NCBI RefSeq assembly: GCF_043290135.1
Contig: NC_134702.1
Coordinates: 194,216,491-194,280,490, forward strand
Length of the DNA stretch: 64,000 nucleotides
Reading direction: 5' to 3'
DNA from: Rhipicephalus microplus
Taxonomy: Eukaryota > Arthropoda > Arachnida > Ixodida > Ixodidae
Part shown: positions 1 to 12,749 of the stretch, in pieces
Layout of the letters: each line of letters starts with the position of its first letter
How positions within the stretch are numbered: the first letter of the stretch is position 1
Made by a program: the position numbers and the translations under genes
Notes under the pieces: generated by a model
The model's database searches: none
What the model saw: only the letters and a program-made list of their open reading frames with translations
Told to the model about the DNA's origin: nothing

Positions 1-2620
1 GATTGCTTTAGTAGTAATGTTGATAGAAACCATCTTGACGAAAAAATTTTCACTCTCTGTGAACGCACCGAGAGTGGCTGCAACGGCAAACAATAAGCTA
101 ACTCACGAGGAGTGTGTTCCGCTACACGTCCCGTCTTGCTTTAATATTTTTCGCACTCGTAAGTCGCTTTGTATTGAATCCTTTGGCGAGCTTTAAATAG
201 AAGCGTAGTTTTCTTTGCGTATTCATTGGAGCGTAATTGCTGTAGATATCACGGAGCGTCTCATGCCAACAACATGCACGTTCGAGCTCGATCAGCGAAG
301 TGAAATGTTCAGAGCGAAAAAAACGCGCAAAACGGCTGCAATCCACGCATCTCTGTTAACTTCTTTTGTATTACCGGTACCTTACGAATTGCTTTGTTGT
401 TCGACAAAATTTCACTATTTCGAAGTTGCAAAAATCTTATGTCTGTAACCTTTACAATACTCCTATTTCGGTGAAGCTAATCACACCTGCAACGTCCGAG
501 AGCAGTGAATGAGGGACGGCTTTATTCTGAGCACAACTGTGATACAAACGCTACCTAATCCGAAGTAGAATGCGCGTGTTCCGTTGAAGATGCCACTCCG
601 CGTTCCTGACAGCGCAAGTAATGACGACGGTGGGATATGTTTGCAAACCGTGCACGTTTAACATTCCCGTGCAGCAGCGATGAGGCTACTCGCTATCGGC
701 CTGCTATGTACTGCGACAAATTCGTCCGGCAGGCTCGCTAAATACGACCTCGGAGTGCCGTTCAGTTCAAACGTCCATTCAAGTTTGAGAATTTTCTGTA
801 GCGTGCACAGGGTTTCACCGAGCATTGCTCATGCGCGGTAACGGAGCAAAAATATAACCTTTCACACCGCGGCAAATAACCCGGGGTTGAGATTCCACGA
901 TTTCGGAAAGAATTTCGGTCTCATATACATTTCAATCCAGCTCATGACTTTATTTGGTTAAAAGTGACAAAGTCCGTACATCCACATGTCTCATCCGTTC
1001 CTATGTAAACAAACTGCTTGACCATCCTCCGGACGTCGTCTTAAATCGCACAGCATGCCACCTATGGTTAGTGGACATTACGAATAGCAAAAGCTTGAAT
1101 CACATTTGTCAGCGCCCCTACGTTGGCTTTATCGAAACAAGATGCTGTAACCCAATGTTTTATAGCGCATTTCCTTATTGAGGCAAACCGTGTATGAAAC
1201 GTTGGTCTATGACGTTGCAATGATGTATCATCGTGGCGTTATAGTAGAGTGTTTATGTATGCTTGCGCAAGTCTAAGTATTTCATGGATTTCGCGAAAAA
1301 ACCTCAGTTGGAGGTCAACGCTCTCTCCTCTTGTGTTGTTATGCTCAGCCGTTTCTTTTTTCTTTCCCGTAATGTACAATACCAGTTCAAGTAAGCTGAA
1401 CAAACTCGTCCTATCTCCTACACTTGTGAACACTGCTGGTTTACCAAATGTCTTCCGGGGGCAGGGCAAGATTTAGTTCATATAATAGTGTGGAACGCTA
1501 GATCATCAAAATATGTGACAAACAATGTTCTAGAGGCATGAGCAATTAGTAGTATTTCAGGTGCTATTCTAAACACTTCAAGTCAAGCACTTGTTTCCGG
1601 CTTCCTCAATACTAAGAAAATACGTTTGCAAAATAAGGCTGGCGCGAAATCGACGCTGTGGTTCCAGTAAAGAACTCTGTTGGATAGTCATCACTTGAGG
1701 GATATGCTTTTATAGTATAGCAATAGGTTATAGCAATATTTAACTATAGCAATTGGTAACTATAGCAACTATAGCAATGGGTAATGTTAATTAGTTTAAC
1801 TTGTTAGTTCAAGCACAGGCAGTTTTTCTGTGAGCAACATAGTTTATTGTGGCCCTTGCCGGAGTTTATTTTAAGCACAATTTTTTTCTACGTGGCCTCT
1901 AAGATGCGGTTCGGCAGCATGCCGAAAGCCCAGGCCACACAAACGCTGAAGTAAGATTGTCACAACCAGAAAAAAACAGAAAGGTGCGGCAGGCCTTCAA
2001 TTCTGGGTCTCTTCAATGTGCCGAACGCCGCAGCGCAAAGAAATTTTTACATAGAGTCGCTGGTTAAATGATGCTGTTCTCAGATTTTATACATGTAGTC
2101 AATAAATCTTGTTGCAGTTTGTTTGCAAGCTTGCACCAAGAAAGAATTACCATGAATCGGCTATGGCCTGTGTGCAAGTTTATTCAGCAACCCCCCTTGC
2201 CATCAAAAGTTCGTCTTTGATAGTGTGCGCGCTTTCTTGTATTTGTGTGTGTTTTCGGGTTCGTGTATGTACGTGTATTACCAGAGCACCAGAGAGCCAG
2301 AGAGCGGTGGGACAAGTGTGAGCAACGTGATATCATGGAGGTTCGCTTTTCACGAGCCACTGCTGGTTGCCCCATAGCGGTGGCCGCAAAACGATTCCGC
2401 CCATTCATCCATCACCATTTCCCCCATGTGTTCATGGCTTATAATGACGCGTGTTGTGGGTGCGTGCGGTGAGCAGCGGTGACTAAGACGCTCACCGTCT
2501 ATCAAACCGGCCTCACACGCGTGCTGCATTTCCGCACCGAAGTTTGTTGTCCAATATATGAATAGGTGCTATTCAATTGAATGACCCCCCTCCTTTTTTT
2601 CTTTTCCTGGATCTAAGAGG
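1..2620. other. No gene recognised (left flank)
   Basis: No open frame here has a recognisable domain, codon pattern or splice context. The short frames that occur overlap on both strands and look like chance. The sequence is AT-leaning with scattered homopolymers, as in tick intergenic or intronic DNA. The only structure seen is the short tandem repeat at 1711-1785, listed separately. Confidence 0.6.
1711..1785. repeat. Degenerate 'tatagcaat' short tandem repeat
   Basis: The unit 'tatagcaat' or 'tatagcaac' recurs about six times with variable spacers such as 'aggt' and 'tggtaac'. It is a local, imperfect, expansion-type repeat with no coding potential. Confidence 0.6.
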
Positions 2621-3839
2621 GGCATATATACAACGCGGTCTAAGCGACGAGTGAGAATATCTTTCATTCAGCTTTTACCAGAGCAACCGCTTATCAATTC
2701 GCGGTTTGTGATGATCACAACAAATTCCCAAAGTTACTGCCACAACACCGTCACGTTTGCATATACGTGCGTCAGGAAACTGTAAATATCACAAACACAA
2801 GATGTCTTGGGCGTTAAGCCTACTAGTCACGTTCCACGAATGTCGAAGAATATTACAGCGAGGCATTCCCACTTGGTTGTCGTCGACAAGACAGCCGGGT
2901 CTGCACACAAAAAGTCATTCGCAGGCAGTAGATCTCGACAACCAAACGTGAGAGTTCGAGCTCCCGACGGTGACTCAGCCAAGGCACCCTTTTCAAAATT
3001 GGCTTTATAGAGAGAGTGAGAGTGGTGGGACGGAAAGGGAGGAAATGCCGTTAAGTATCGTCGCACGGGTGAAAATACAGGGTTCGTGTGCGTCATACCG
3101 CCCTACCCAAGTGTTCACCGATGCGGTTAACCGGTGTAGTAGGGGGCGCGCGGAAACTCATCGTTGTTCTTGTAGAATAGGAAGGGGGGGGGGGGCTAGA
3201 GGCACAGCTTGTGTATATGTCCGCCGATTTCAGGGCGTGTCGAATTAGGGAGGCGCGCGTGCCGCGCTGGAGTAGGCAGAGGGGATCAGATGACGCTTGC
3301 CCATAAGTCAGACACCGCTGGAATTAGCTCTCCTTTTTTTTTCATGGTGGCTCAAAACTGTACGTGTCGTGGCTTGGGCGGCGGTCGCAGCGATAAACAA
3401 GGCTGACCGCTTTTGTGTAGGTGTGTAGATTGACCGCCGTGCTATAGCGACCGTGATGCAGCTCAAGCTCCGGCAATCGGGCAAGTTAGATATGCATTCG
3501 ATTCGTCATTCTGTTTCCCTTACTCCGCCCCGTCTTGCCATAGTGTAACACGACACGGTCCCGCATGATGTACATTGCGTCACCGTGATGGTTTGAGACC
3601 AGATGAATCCTGCTCTGAAATTATATACAGTGTACACACAATGTTTCATTATTTATATATTGATAGAGTATATACACACTTCTTTATTATTTACAAATGG
3701 GGTAAATAATTATTTTCTTGAAGTGGTCTACGAACAACAAGGCTGGCGTTTTACTGATTTTATTTTAGTAATAGATGTTACATTAAGCTCAGCGGAATGT
3801 TTCTCTTACAGTAGAAACAGCCTGCATTGTTGTCTCTAA

Positions 3840-4210
3840 AGTACAAAGCCAAAAGTTTTTCACGGCGAGCACGCGCTGCAGTCACTTTGCGAGTCCTCCG
3901 TTCCACTGTGCCTTGTTCCGTGGTTTTAATAGCAGGATGGCAGCATCGAAGCGCACTGATTGACGACTTACGAAAGAGAAAGGAAGTGAGCCAAGAGCGA
4001 GCGCATTAATATAGGCGCGGCCCTCTAGCGGTCTCCTACCCAACTAGAGCACGCGCCGAGAGGAGAGAGACTGCCACCGTGCCATCTAGTGGGCACCATT
4101 CAAACTAACGAGGACGGAGACGCGCATTCAGTAGGAGCGGCGAGTACAATCGTGACTACAACGGCGCGATGGGAAAGAAGCCTCGATTCTAAGGAGCTTC
4201 GCTCCTAAAA
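3840..4210 (+). repeat. Candidate interspersed repeat ending in a hairpin
   Basis: This GC-richer block stands out from its AT-rich flanks. It contains motifs such as 'ccctctagcggtctcctac' and 'gccatctagtgggcacc', and it ends with the small hairpin 'aggagcttcgctcct' at 4192-4206 followed by 'aaaa'. The core of the same hairpin recurs at 45724-45736. A block with a sharp hairpin-plus-A terminus suggests a short non-autonomous element, but I cannot assign it to a named family and its left border is uncertain. Confidence 0.3.
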
Positions 4211-4900
4211 TTGCTGCTCGCCAACAGGGGCGGCACGACATTCCTTGCTTTTCTGTCTAATGAAGCGGTGGTGTTCTATATCTGTTTAACAGAATGTAAG
4301 TGTGTGACATTAGTATATGTTCTCAGGACAATCAGCGACGCTCTTCTGACTGTCTTACCACTTCCTTTGATTCCACTCTCACCACTAAGTTCTACATCTA
4401 CAACAAAAGTCTGTTTAATGGTTGAGCACGGGCGAGTGTCTTCGGGTGGATGCATGCACGTTAAAGGGTGCTATAGCTCGCGAACACCAAAATATAATGC
4501 ACAAGTTTTCTTATGTTACTGCGTAGTAAACATTCAACTGTTTAGGTAAGTACATGTTTTACTTTCGGGTTATATCCGATTTCTGTGGTGGAGAGAACAA
4601 CCATGGTGTTTTTAATTATTCTGGCTAAGGTGCAACTGGCAGATGCTTCGAAATGCTTGTACCTGAACCGTGTTTTTTTCACACTGTAATTAAGTGTAAG
4701 CCTTCCACAAGTGCAGGCTACTTACACTTCGTAAAGTAATATGAAAGTGGTTTCTGTCCTTACGACTATCGCGAGTCACATGTTCTCTGATCATTTATAC
4801 GGAACATTTTTCTTTACCAGGCACCCTTGCTCTACGTTCACCAGTAAGTATTTTTCCCGTGCTCTGTATATTAACATTCATGATGACAACCAGCGGCCTC

Positions 4901-5098
4901 AAAGATCGTGTCCCCGGCTGCGGCGGCTGCATTTCCGATGGAGGCGGAAATGTTGTAGGCCCGTGTACTCAGATTTGGGTGCACGTTAAAGAACCCCAGG
5001 TGGTCTAAATTTCCGGAGCCCTCCACTACGGCGTCTCTCATAATCATATAGTGGTTTTGGGACGTTAAACCCCACATATCAATCAAAGATCGTGTCCC
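4901..5098 (+). mobile_element. Ruka-type tick SINE, 5'-truncated, with 14-bp target duplication
   Basis: The SINE body spans 4915-5084. It begins inside the tRNA-derived head at 'cggctgcggcggctgcat', so both A box and B box are missing. It then runs through the conserved body ('gtgcacgttaaagaacccc', 'ggcgtctctcataatcat') to the tail 'ccccacatatcaatc'. It is flanked by the exact 14-bp direct repeat 'aaagatcgtgtccc' at 4901-4914 and 5085-5098. That is the mark of target-primed reverse transcription by a LINE machinery, with premature stop of cDNA synthesis. The near-consensus sequence suggests a fairly young insertion. Confidence 0.92.
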
Positions 5099-5099
5099 A

Positions 5100-8000
5100 G
5101 GAGAGGAACAGAAGAATATGTAGGACCAGTTGCGCAATAACAGAAGCTCCGGCCAACGCAAGCATGGCTTCGACTACTTTGGCCGACGCCGCTATTATAA
5201 GATACAATCCTGGGAATCGCCGTCTGCGTGGAGTATAACTAAGGCAACAAAACACGGCGCACTGAAGAGGGGGAATGGAAGTAATGCCGTGACAGCTGCC
5301 TATGGCGTTGCTTCTCTTTGTCCACAGCGCCCATGTTGTGGCCCTTGCTGCTTCTTGAATGAAGCAGTGGCGAAGAAATAAATAATGGCCAAACTAGATA
5401 TTTAAGAGATGGAGTGGTTTCCACTCGGTGGGTTGCTTGCGATACATGAAGGCATTGTTTCCTTCCTGGAAGCCAGACTCACTTAAGTGGCGGGACCATT
5501 CTCTTTCCGGTGAAACCTGCACCTTCGCGTCAGTCTATGCTGAGTAGCCAAAAAGCTCCTGCGCAATATTGCTGTTCAATGCCTGACTGTCGGGATTGGT
5601 AGTAACACCAAAATGGGAAGAGAGACGTAATGTAGAGAAAGGCAGAAAAAATAAGAGCATAAACTTTAAACTAAATCATTATTGCCTGCCTATATACCAT
5701 TTAAATATTGTGCCAAACAACGTTTGGTATGCCATGTGTTTGTCTACTGGTATATTAGAGGTGAGACAGCTGTTTGACCAGCCTGTGTAACACTGTGCCT
5801 CCGTACAACACCACTGAGCTGCTCGCGTGTCATGCCAACCCAAGAAGACACCCGCAATACTGTCGCTCTCCTCCTTCTCACTCGCCTCGCAAGGTGACGC
5901 CGGCAGGTTCTGCTAGTAGAAAACCGACTGCTCGCACTGCATAACTGTTAACTGGTACTAGATTGCACGATCAGAATCTAGACAAGGGCATCGTTACTAG
6001 ATTTTCGTTTGATGATCACCAGTGTCAACTTCGCTGCCAGTTTAAGCGTTAGCGCCCGCTGATTCGCCTCTACAGAAGCGTCCCATCAGTGTGAGATGGT
6101 AAAAGTTTTTTTTTTTTCATTTTGAGGAAGACTTATATGCTCCTAATTGCAAATTGAGATACGTTGATGCAAGCGATGCACGCCTGCATATGTTGTGTAC
6201 TTTGTTCTTGTCCCTGGAGATTGGTGCGCGTGTAGGCACACTGGCGTTTCTAGGCATGGCTTTAGGAGCAGGTGCATGCACCTTTATTTTACATGAAGCC
6301 TGTTCTTTGCTAAATAATGCTTTCTTGCGTGTGGTATTGCTATATTAGAAATAAATACGTATCTTAAAACGAGTTTTATTTTTTTTCATGTAAAACAGGT
6401 TACAAAGAGTCAAGTTTGGTCTGTGCACCAGAATGCTAAGCTCAATAATAGAAGAAATTCATACAAGCATAAACGTAAAAAAAATGTCGTTTCACGTACG
6501 CATGGAAGATAGAACAAAACAAATAGGCTGTTTTACAACAATGAGAACATTCTGCACGCTATTATAACAATTCTCTCACACTGTTTTTTCACTTTAAATG
6601 ACCATATTTTTTGCAATAATACAAGTATCTTGCCAACATATTGCAGCTGTAGGAAGACGTAACGCTATTTAAAAAGAATATTGATGCTTCACATATGAGC
6701 ATTCAAATAAATAATAAAAAAACGACAAAAGATTGTAACCCATTCATTCTTCTTAAAGTTAGGTGTGGTAAACTCGAAGCCTGATTGACCCAATGTAAGT
6801 TAATCATATTACTTCTAAAATGTTTATGATAGTATAGTGATGCTTTTTAGTAATGTGTATTGTATTGAACAATGTGTTACTGCTTATTTCAGACTATTAA
6901 ATATAAGCGCACACTGTGCCATTTCACCAAAGCGGGATAAGTACACTGCACAAGCTCTAGCTGCCGAATTCCAGAGCTTTCAGGAATATTAGAACTACTC
7001 GCCCTGTATTCTATGAAATTATACGGGGAGCCGTGTAACAGCAACGGACATCGAGTAACGTAATATCTCCACTGCACTTTCATCCGTGTCGCTCCTCTCT
7101 ATTAATAGTGGAGGTTGTCTTTTCTCCACATGTCGATACGTCAAGGTCCATCTCAATATATAAATGTCGGAGTTGTCTATCTCTCTCGAACAAAGTAATT
7201 ATGAATAAGTAGCTGTGTTACGGTGATCCATGGTGAAGAAATCGCAACCACTAAAATCTTGATAATTTTTTTGTTCAGCGCGCGTATGTTGCGAGCGTTC
7301 AGGCGTCACAATAACACGTTTATGATAATACCAACCGCTTTCACTCCAGTATGACCGCTTTCAAATTTTTTCTTTGAAGTATCACTGTGTCTACATTTAA
7401 GATTATAGGCAAGGATGCGGCCAAATAAATGAAGCAAGCTAGATATGTAAAAAATACAAAGTACGAACACAGACTTCACGACAGCCTGATTAGCAACTCT
7501 ATTCGTGTAATTTTACTACATCTATGGATAGCGATGACTACGTTGCTACATTGTGGTTTGTTTGCCACCCTACAGTACTTCAGCACAAGTACAATTCGCA
7601 CTAGTAGTGCGCGTAATCAAGCCTGTCACTCTTTTTGGTATCTTGGTGTAAGTAATAAGAGGGCTTTGGTGTCTGAATTTATTTCGAAATTGTTAGTTTT
7701 GATGCACACCACGTGGAAAACAACACACTGACACTGACATGTGGAGGAAGTCATTGCACATTGCTTACTTAAATAAAAAATGTTTCAGACTTTTCTTCGT
7801 CACTAACGCCTCATTTAAATATAAGCACTCCTACATCGGGGTTCCCATTTCAAAATAAAAGGGCCAACATTGGAATATAATATTCATTGAATGTAACAAT
7901 CCCACGTCACCGACAAGCTAGATTCGTGGTTGTAAGTTCGAGATTTCCGCCATGAGTGCAATTGCTTCTTTGGTGTCACCAGGAGACCCCATTTGCGAGA

Positions 8001-11000
8001 CCTTTGCTGAACTGAACTGAAAGCTAGCCGGAGCGTTTCAGAGCAAACGGGCCACCACGTATCCGGTTTTCTGACTTTCACGGGAAATAAAAAGCAATAC
8101 AGACATCTCAGTCGCACAAAGCGCTTCTTATCATGGGTGATCCACTTTGGGTTTTTGTCGGACGAATTTCTCGAATAAATGCAATGAAATAGCCGGAGGC
8201 GCCAAGCTTCTTACATCTGCACTCCAACCCCTCCGCCTATCGGCCTCCATTCAGGAACTGTTCCTTCTGCAGCTACTAAAGAGCGCTTTTCTAACAGCCT
8301 ATAGTGTACGCGTAGAACGTCCCTGCTTCGTAGAAAAACTCCTAATGCTTGACTTCGCATGCCTTTCTCAGCGGAAAGAACGTTCTCCTTCTTTTCAGCA
8401 GAGATAAGATTGCAGGCATGCACGCTCATGAATGGACGAAGTTCGTAGTTGCAGTGCCTTATCGCCGTTTTTTTTTTCACTGCTTGGCTGAGGTCGCCGG
8501 TCGGAATGTGCTCGTTCTAAAGCGGAAGATCGCTATAAAGAATTCCCGGCTTATTCTTCGTTATTGATTTCCGGTGTTACTTATGAGTTACATATGCGTT
8601 ACTTCTCCCCTTCTAAATATGTAATTTTTGTTTTTATTTTTTATTAAGGCCAGCTAAGTTAATCAAAGTTGTGTCTCTGCAGGCCATTAGCATTTACTGA
8701 GAGATAAGAAAGCTCTCACGAGAAAATCAATGCGAAAAGATAACCAGAGGGGAACTCTGAACGACCAAGTCTGTTCGTAACATAACGAAAAGGGAGGCAA
8801 TATGACATAAGAACATGAATGAAAACTATGAGCAGGCTTCTTTTAGCGTTGTGCTTTATAGGTTCATATGTTGGCGCTGCTCTGGTAAACATAGCGTTAG
8901 AAGTGTGGGACAAATGACGTAGAGTTTAGTTAAAGAAGCAATGTATGCAACAGGAAGACGGGAGCCTGCGCAAACTTAAGTACTGTCTCCAACGTTCTTC
9001 GATTATCATAAAAGTTTACGCAAGATTCTCCGCAACCATAGCGGGCGAAAGGATAAGTTAAATGAAAACAAATAAAGGAGCGTCCACTCTATCAATTTTC
9101 TAATCGTTTTTGTACAGATAAGTTTTCGCAAATCATTATGAAGACTGATCGAAATACATCTATGTCACCCACATTAAGAAAGCTGTCAAAGTCACGCATT
9201 TTTCACCCGAGTATATGTTTGCTCTCGTTCTTTCATTCCAACTTTATATAACTCAAACATCGCCAACATTTGTTTTCAGCCGTGTTGATCTACATAGTGC
9301 TATCGGCAACACTTAGGAGAGTAAATTAATAACATAAATGTGTATACTCGAAGTAATTTCTAAAAAAGTAGCAGTTCCTAGAGAAACATGCGCATAACAG
9401 TGGTTCTACGCTATAGAAATGTCCTGGTGGTGAGCAGAAAAATTTACAGTATTTTGGGTAGAACAGGTAACTCCTATTTTTGTGCACAACTACAGAGTTT
9501 TCCTTCAGCATGCTATTTACATAAAGTATAATCATAGCATGGAAATTCTGTAGAACAAACGTCGCATGGCTCTGAAAACGGCAGAAGAAGCGTAATTTTG
9601 AACGTATGTTCCGCCCGACGATAGAAGGTGTCAATGCGTGTAATTTGTACAGTGTGTCAACCATGTGGTTTATTACTGAGTGACTTTTACCCGAGTCCTG
9701 CTGGCTGGAACGTTCGTTTGCTGCTGGCCGCAAGGAGCAATCTTTAGGCGCGCAAAAAGCAATGTCGAATTGTTTTGGTTCTTCGGAGGAAATGCGAAGG
9801 CTGTTCGCAGGAGGCTTTAAGGTGATCGGCACGCGATGTCGGCCCAAAGAACAGTTACGTGCAACGTCTTCGTCGTCTAACAACGGCAAATGTTACGCCA
9901 GAAGCTGAGAGAGTCCTGTACTCGCGACGTAGATTGTCGTGGTTGATGTACATACAAGCATGATCTGCAAAACTTGCGAAGCGCTGAATTTCGCACTCGC
10001 TGGCGCAGCTTGCATTTTGGTAACCATTTTGAATATGTTCTAAGCACTATAACCTTTTGATATTTTGTAGAGGATTTTTGTTTGTCCCCCAAAATCAATC
10101 TCATTACCTATATTGCCTTTATAGTTTGTAAGTGCCACCTCTAGGCCTGAAGCGTTGAACACTTCTGAGACGACAATATACGATGCGGTCATTACGTGGC
10201 GCAGAACAAGCGAGTTACTCTGGGCGATATATGCTGCGGTGTATACAATTTAGGCGGCGAATGCCGTTCTCGGTAGACCTGTCTTTAGCAAGAACGTGGC
10301 AGTTTACGTTTCCTGTCAAACATGTAGTACCAAATCTAGCGACTTTTATATTCAACGGCGCACACGTGAATGATCTACATGTAGCTACATCATGTAGTTA
10401 CATGTAGCTACAATCAGCTACATGTTGCACACTGGAGCTTTAGTCGTGTAGAATGCTTCGATTTCTAATAAGGATCCATGAAATGCAATAGTATCTGATG
10501 ACGCGAGTGCTCTCTTGAACGCAGCAGCCTCTGCTGAACGGAGACATCAGGGCAATGAAAGCATTCGCTAATGAAATTGTTGAGGGGCTTACGCCTGAAC
10601 CTTGCCGCGCTCCTTGCGTAAGCCACAGCAAAATGGATAAAGCGAAAGTCCGATCTCTTGTCTTCTCTCCTTGTCACCCTTGTAATCTAAGCACACCGGC
10701 ACCCATAAAAGTTTCTTAAAGAAGCGCCCACCACTGTCAATTTTTGTATTTGTAGATTTTTACTGCGTTTATTCGTAGTTAAGTTAGTTGCTGCGTTTAT
10801 TCGTAGCCTGCTTTCTTATGGGGCGCTCGGGGAAATCTGATCATGGGAGGCTTACAGAATAAGTGTTTATTGCAATTTACTTCTTTTTTGGTGTGCCGAT
10901 CTCCCGAGGTCATTAGGCCTTTTGTACCGAAGGCAGCCCCGTTCGTTTTCGAGCGCGGTTCCCCCCAGTTTATCCCTCTGGGGGTTCAAGCTTTTTCGAA

Positions 11001-11870
11001 ATTTTGAACACATGAATTGCTTTATTCTCTTAGACGAAACCACTTCGTCGTGAAGCACGTTGAGAGTGAACTCTTTAGTGGCAGCATGAGCACGTGCGTG
11101 CGTGAACTTTTCACTTGATTTATGTAATTCATTCAACCTCTTTCACTTTATTTCAAGCGAGGATGAACAAAAGAGAAAACTAGGTTGTGGTTACTTTGAG
11201 AGCAGCCGCCTATTTATTTGCCGACGAGGTTTGTGGAATGAATGTAGAGTAGTATCTTTGTATACTTCACCAGGAATAATGGATGCTGATGCGTCACCAT
11301 ATTTCGCGCAATAGTATAAGAGAAGGGTTCCGACGGGTATACGTTGAAGACTACTCTGCATAGTCTTTTGGCTGCAGGTCACGAGTTATCGACTAATAAA
11401 TCAGGCATTTCTAGTGACCTAATATACATCGTTTAGTGATTGTTATGCATTTATAAAAAGCCCACATTTGTTCTGAATGATCATAAAATTATTCTCTATG
11501 TCATCATAGATAGGCAAGAAAATACTACGTTATTGTCACACAAAATGAGCGGTTAAAAATTTGCCAAGTCCGTTCAGAACTATTGGAGGTACAGGAATAT
11601 TTACCGTGCTTTAGGAGCTGTCTCTGCAATCTCGTCCTGAAGAGTCACGTCTCTCCATATGAGCTCCACATGTAGAGAAAGCCCCGCGTGAAAAAGCGCT
11701 CCATGAAACTCACTCTTTTTTCGCGTGATTCTGAGCGTGCTAGTGTCACTAGAGTTTGAGAGAGAATGATGTAGGGAAAGGCAGGGAGGTCTACCAGTAC
11801 ACCGTAGAGCAATTAACTAGTAGCAGCGAAAAAAAGCGCCGATACATGGAGACACGGAGCGAGATAAAAT
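5100..11870. other. No gene recognised; AT-rich intergenic or intronic DNA
   Basis: No domain-bearing frame is visible in this 6.8-kb stretch. The longest frame, 187 codons on the minus strand at 9326-9889, resembles no family I know. Its second half is rich in Phe, Tyr and Cys as expected of translated AT-rich noncoding DNA, and there is no splice or promoter context. Poly(T) and poly(A) runs are common. Apart from the small palindromic cluster at 10.37 kb I see no repeat structure. Confidence 0.55.
10372..10425. repeat. Cluster of 'acatgtagctacat'-type palindromic repeats
   Basis: Within about 55 bases the sequence 'catgtagctacat' and variants ('catgtagttacatgtagctaca', split here by related units) appear four times. 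Each unit is close to self-complementary ('tgtagctaca'), so the cluster could extrude hairpins. No coding potential. It could be a local slippage product or a protein-binding cluster; nothing in the context decides. Confidence 0.5.
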
Positions 11871-11879
11871 CAATTGTGA

Positions 11880-12740
11880 TTCAAACTATCTGCAAGATTC
11901 TCTGTATGCCTGATGCCTGGATGGGAAGGATTAGGAATAAGAGGTAATGGAGGATAACTCAGTAACCTACGCTTCGCCGATGACATAGCATTGCTGAGTA
12001 ACTCAGGGGATGAAGTGCAGCTCATGATTACTGAATTAGACAAGGAGAGCAGAAAGATAAGTCTTAAAGCTATACTGGAGAAAACTGAGGTAATGTACAA
12101 AAATCTCGAAAGGGAACAGCGCTCTGAGACAGGTAATAGTGCGCTTCAAGTAGTGATAGACTACATGTACTTCGAACAGCTAATAACCGCTGAGCCGAAC
12201 CACACGATTGAAGTAACTAGAAGACTAAGATTGGGGTGGAGCAATGGGCAAGCACTCTGAAATCATGAATGATAATCTCTCACTAACCATCAACAGGAAA
12301 GTATATAACAGCTGCCTCTTGCCGATACTTACCTTCGGAGCAGAAACCTAGAGTCTTACAAACAGGGTTCAAATTAAATTGAGGGCAACGCAGCGAGCAA
12401 TAGAAAGGAAAATGACAGATGTAACTTTAAGAGACAAAAAAAGAGCAGAGTGGGTCAGGGAACTAACCGGGGTTTAGGATATCCTATCTGAAACTAAGAT
12501 GAAGAAATGAACATGGGCTGGGCATGTAGCGCGTAGGCAGGATAACCGCTAGTCATTAAAAATAACTGACTGGATTCCCAGGGTAGGTAAGCGGACAAGG
12601 GGGAGACAGAAGTTTAGGTGAGCAGATGAGATTGGGAAGCTTTCGCGTACAAAGTTGCAGCAGCAAGCCCACGACCGAGTTGACTGGTGGAACTTGAGAG
12701 GAGCTTTTGTCCTGCGGTGGACGTCGACAGACTGACTAGC
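11880..12740 (+). mobile_element. RTE-type LINE relic, 5'-truncated and frameshifted
   Basis: This is the C-terminal half of a non-LTR retrotransposon polyprotein. The reverse transcriptase catalytic box reads 'NLRFADDIALLSNSGDE' near 11965-12015. Downstream, in shifting frames, come blocks typical of RTE/endonuclease-RT proteins of arthropods: 'YNSCLLPILTFGAET', 'ATQRAIERKM', 'LRDKKRAEWVRELTGV', 'WAGHVARRQDN', and a final Arg-rich segment ending in 'AFVLRWTSTD'. Several stop codons and frameshifts interrupt the frame, and the endonuclease and most of the RT fingers are absent. It is therefore dead. No target duplication was found. Confidence 0.85.
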
Positions 12741-12749
12741 CCAATGCAA

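Noticed and set aside
9326..9889. 187-codon minus-strand frame
   Set aside because: The longest frame in the left third, but no domain, no splice or promoter context, and composition of its second half matches translated AT-rich noncoding DNA.
10055..10425. CRISPR-like array in the palindromic cluster
   Set aside because: Units are contiguous and self-overlapping without spacers, and the DNA is clearly eukaryotic.
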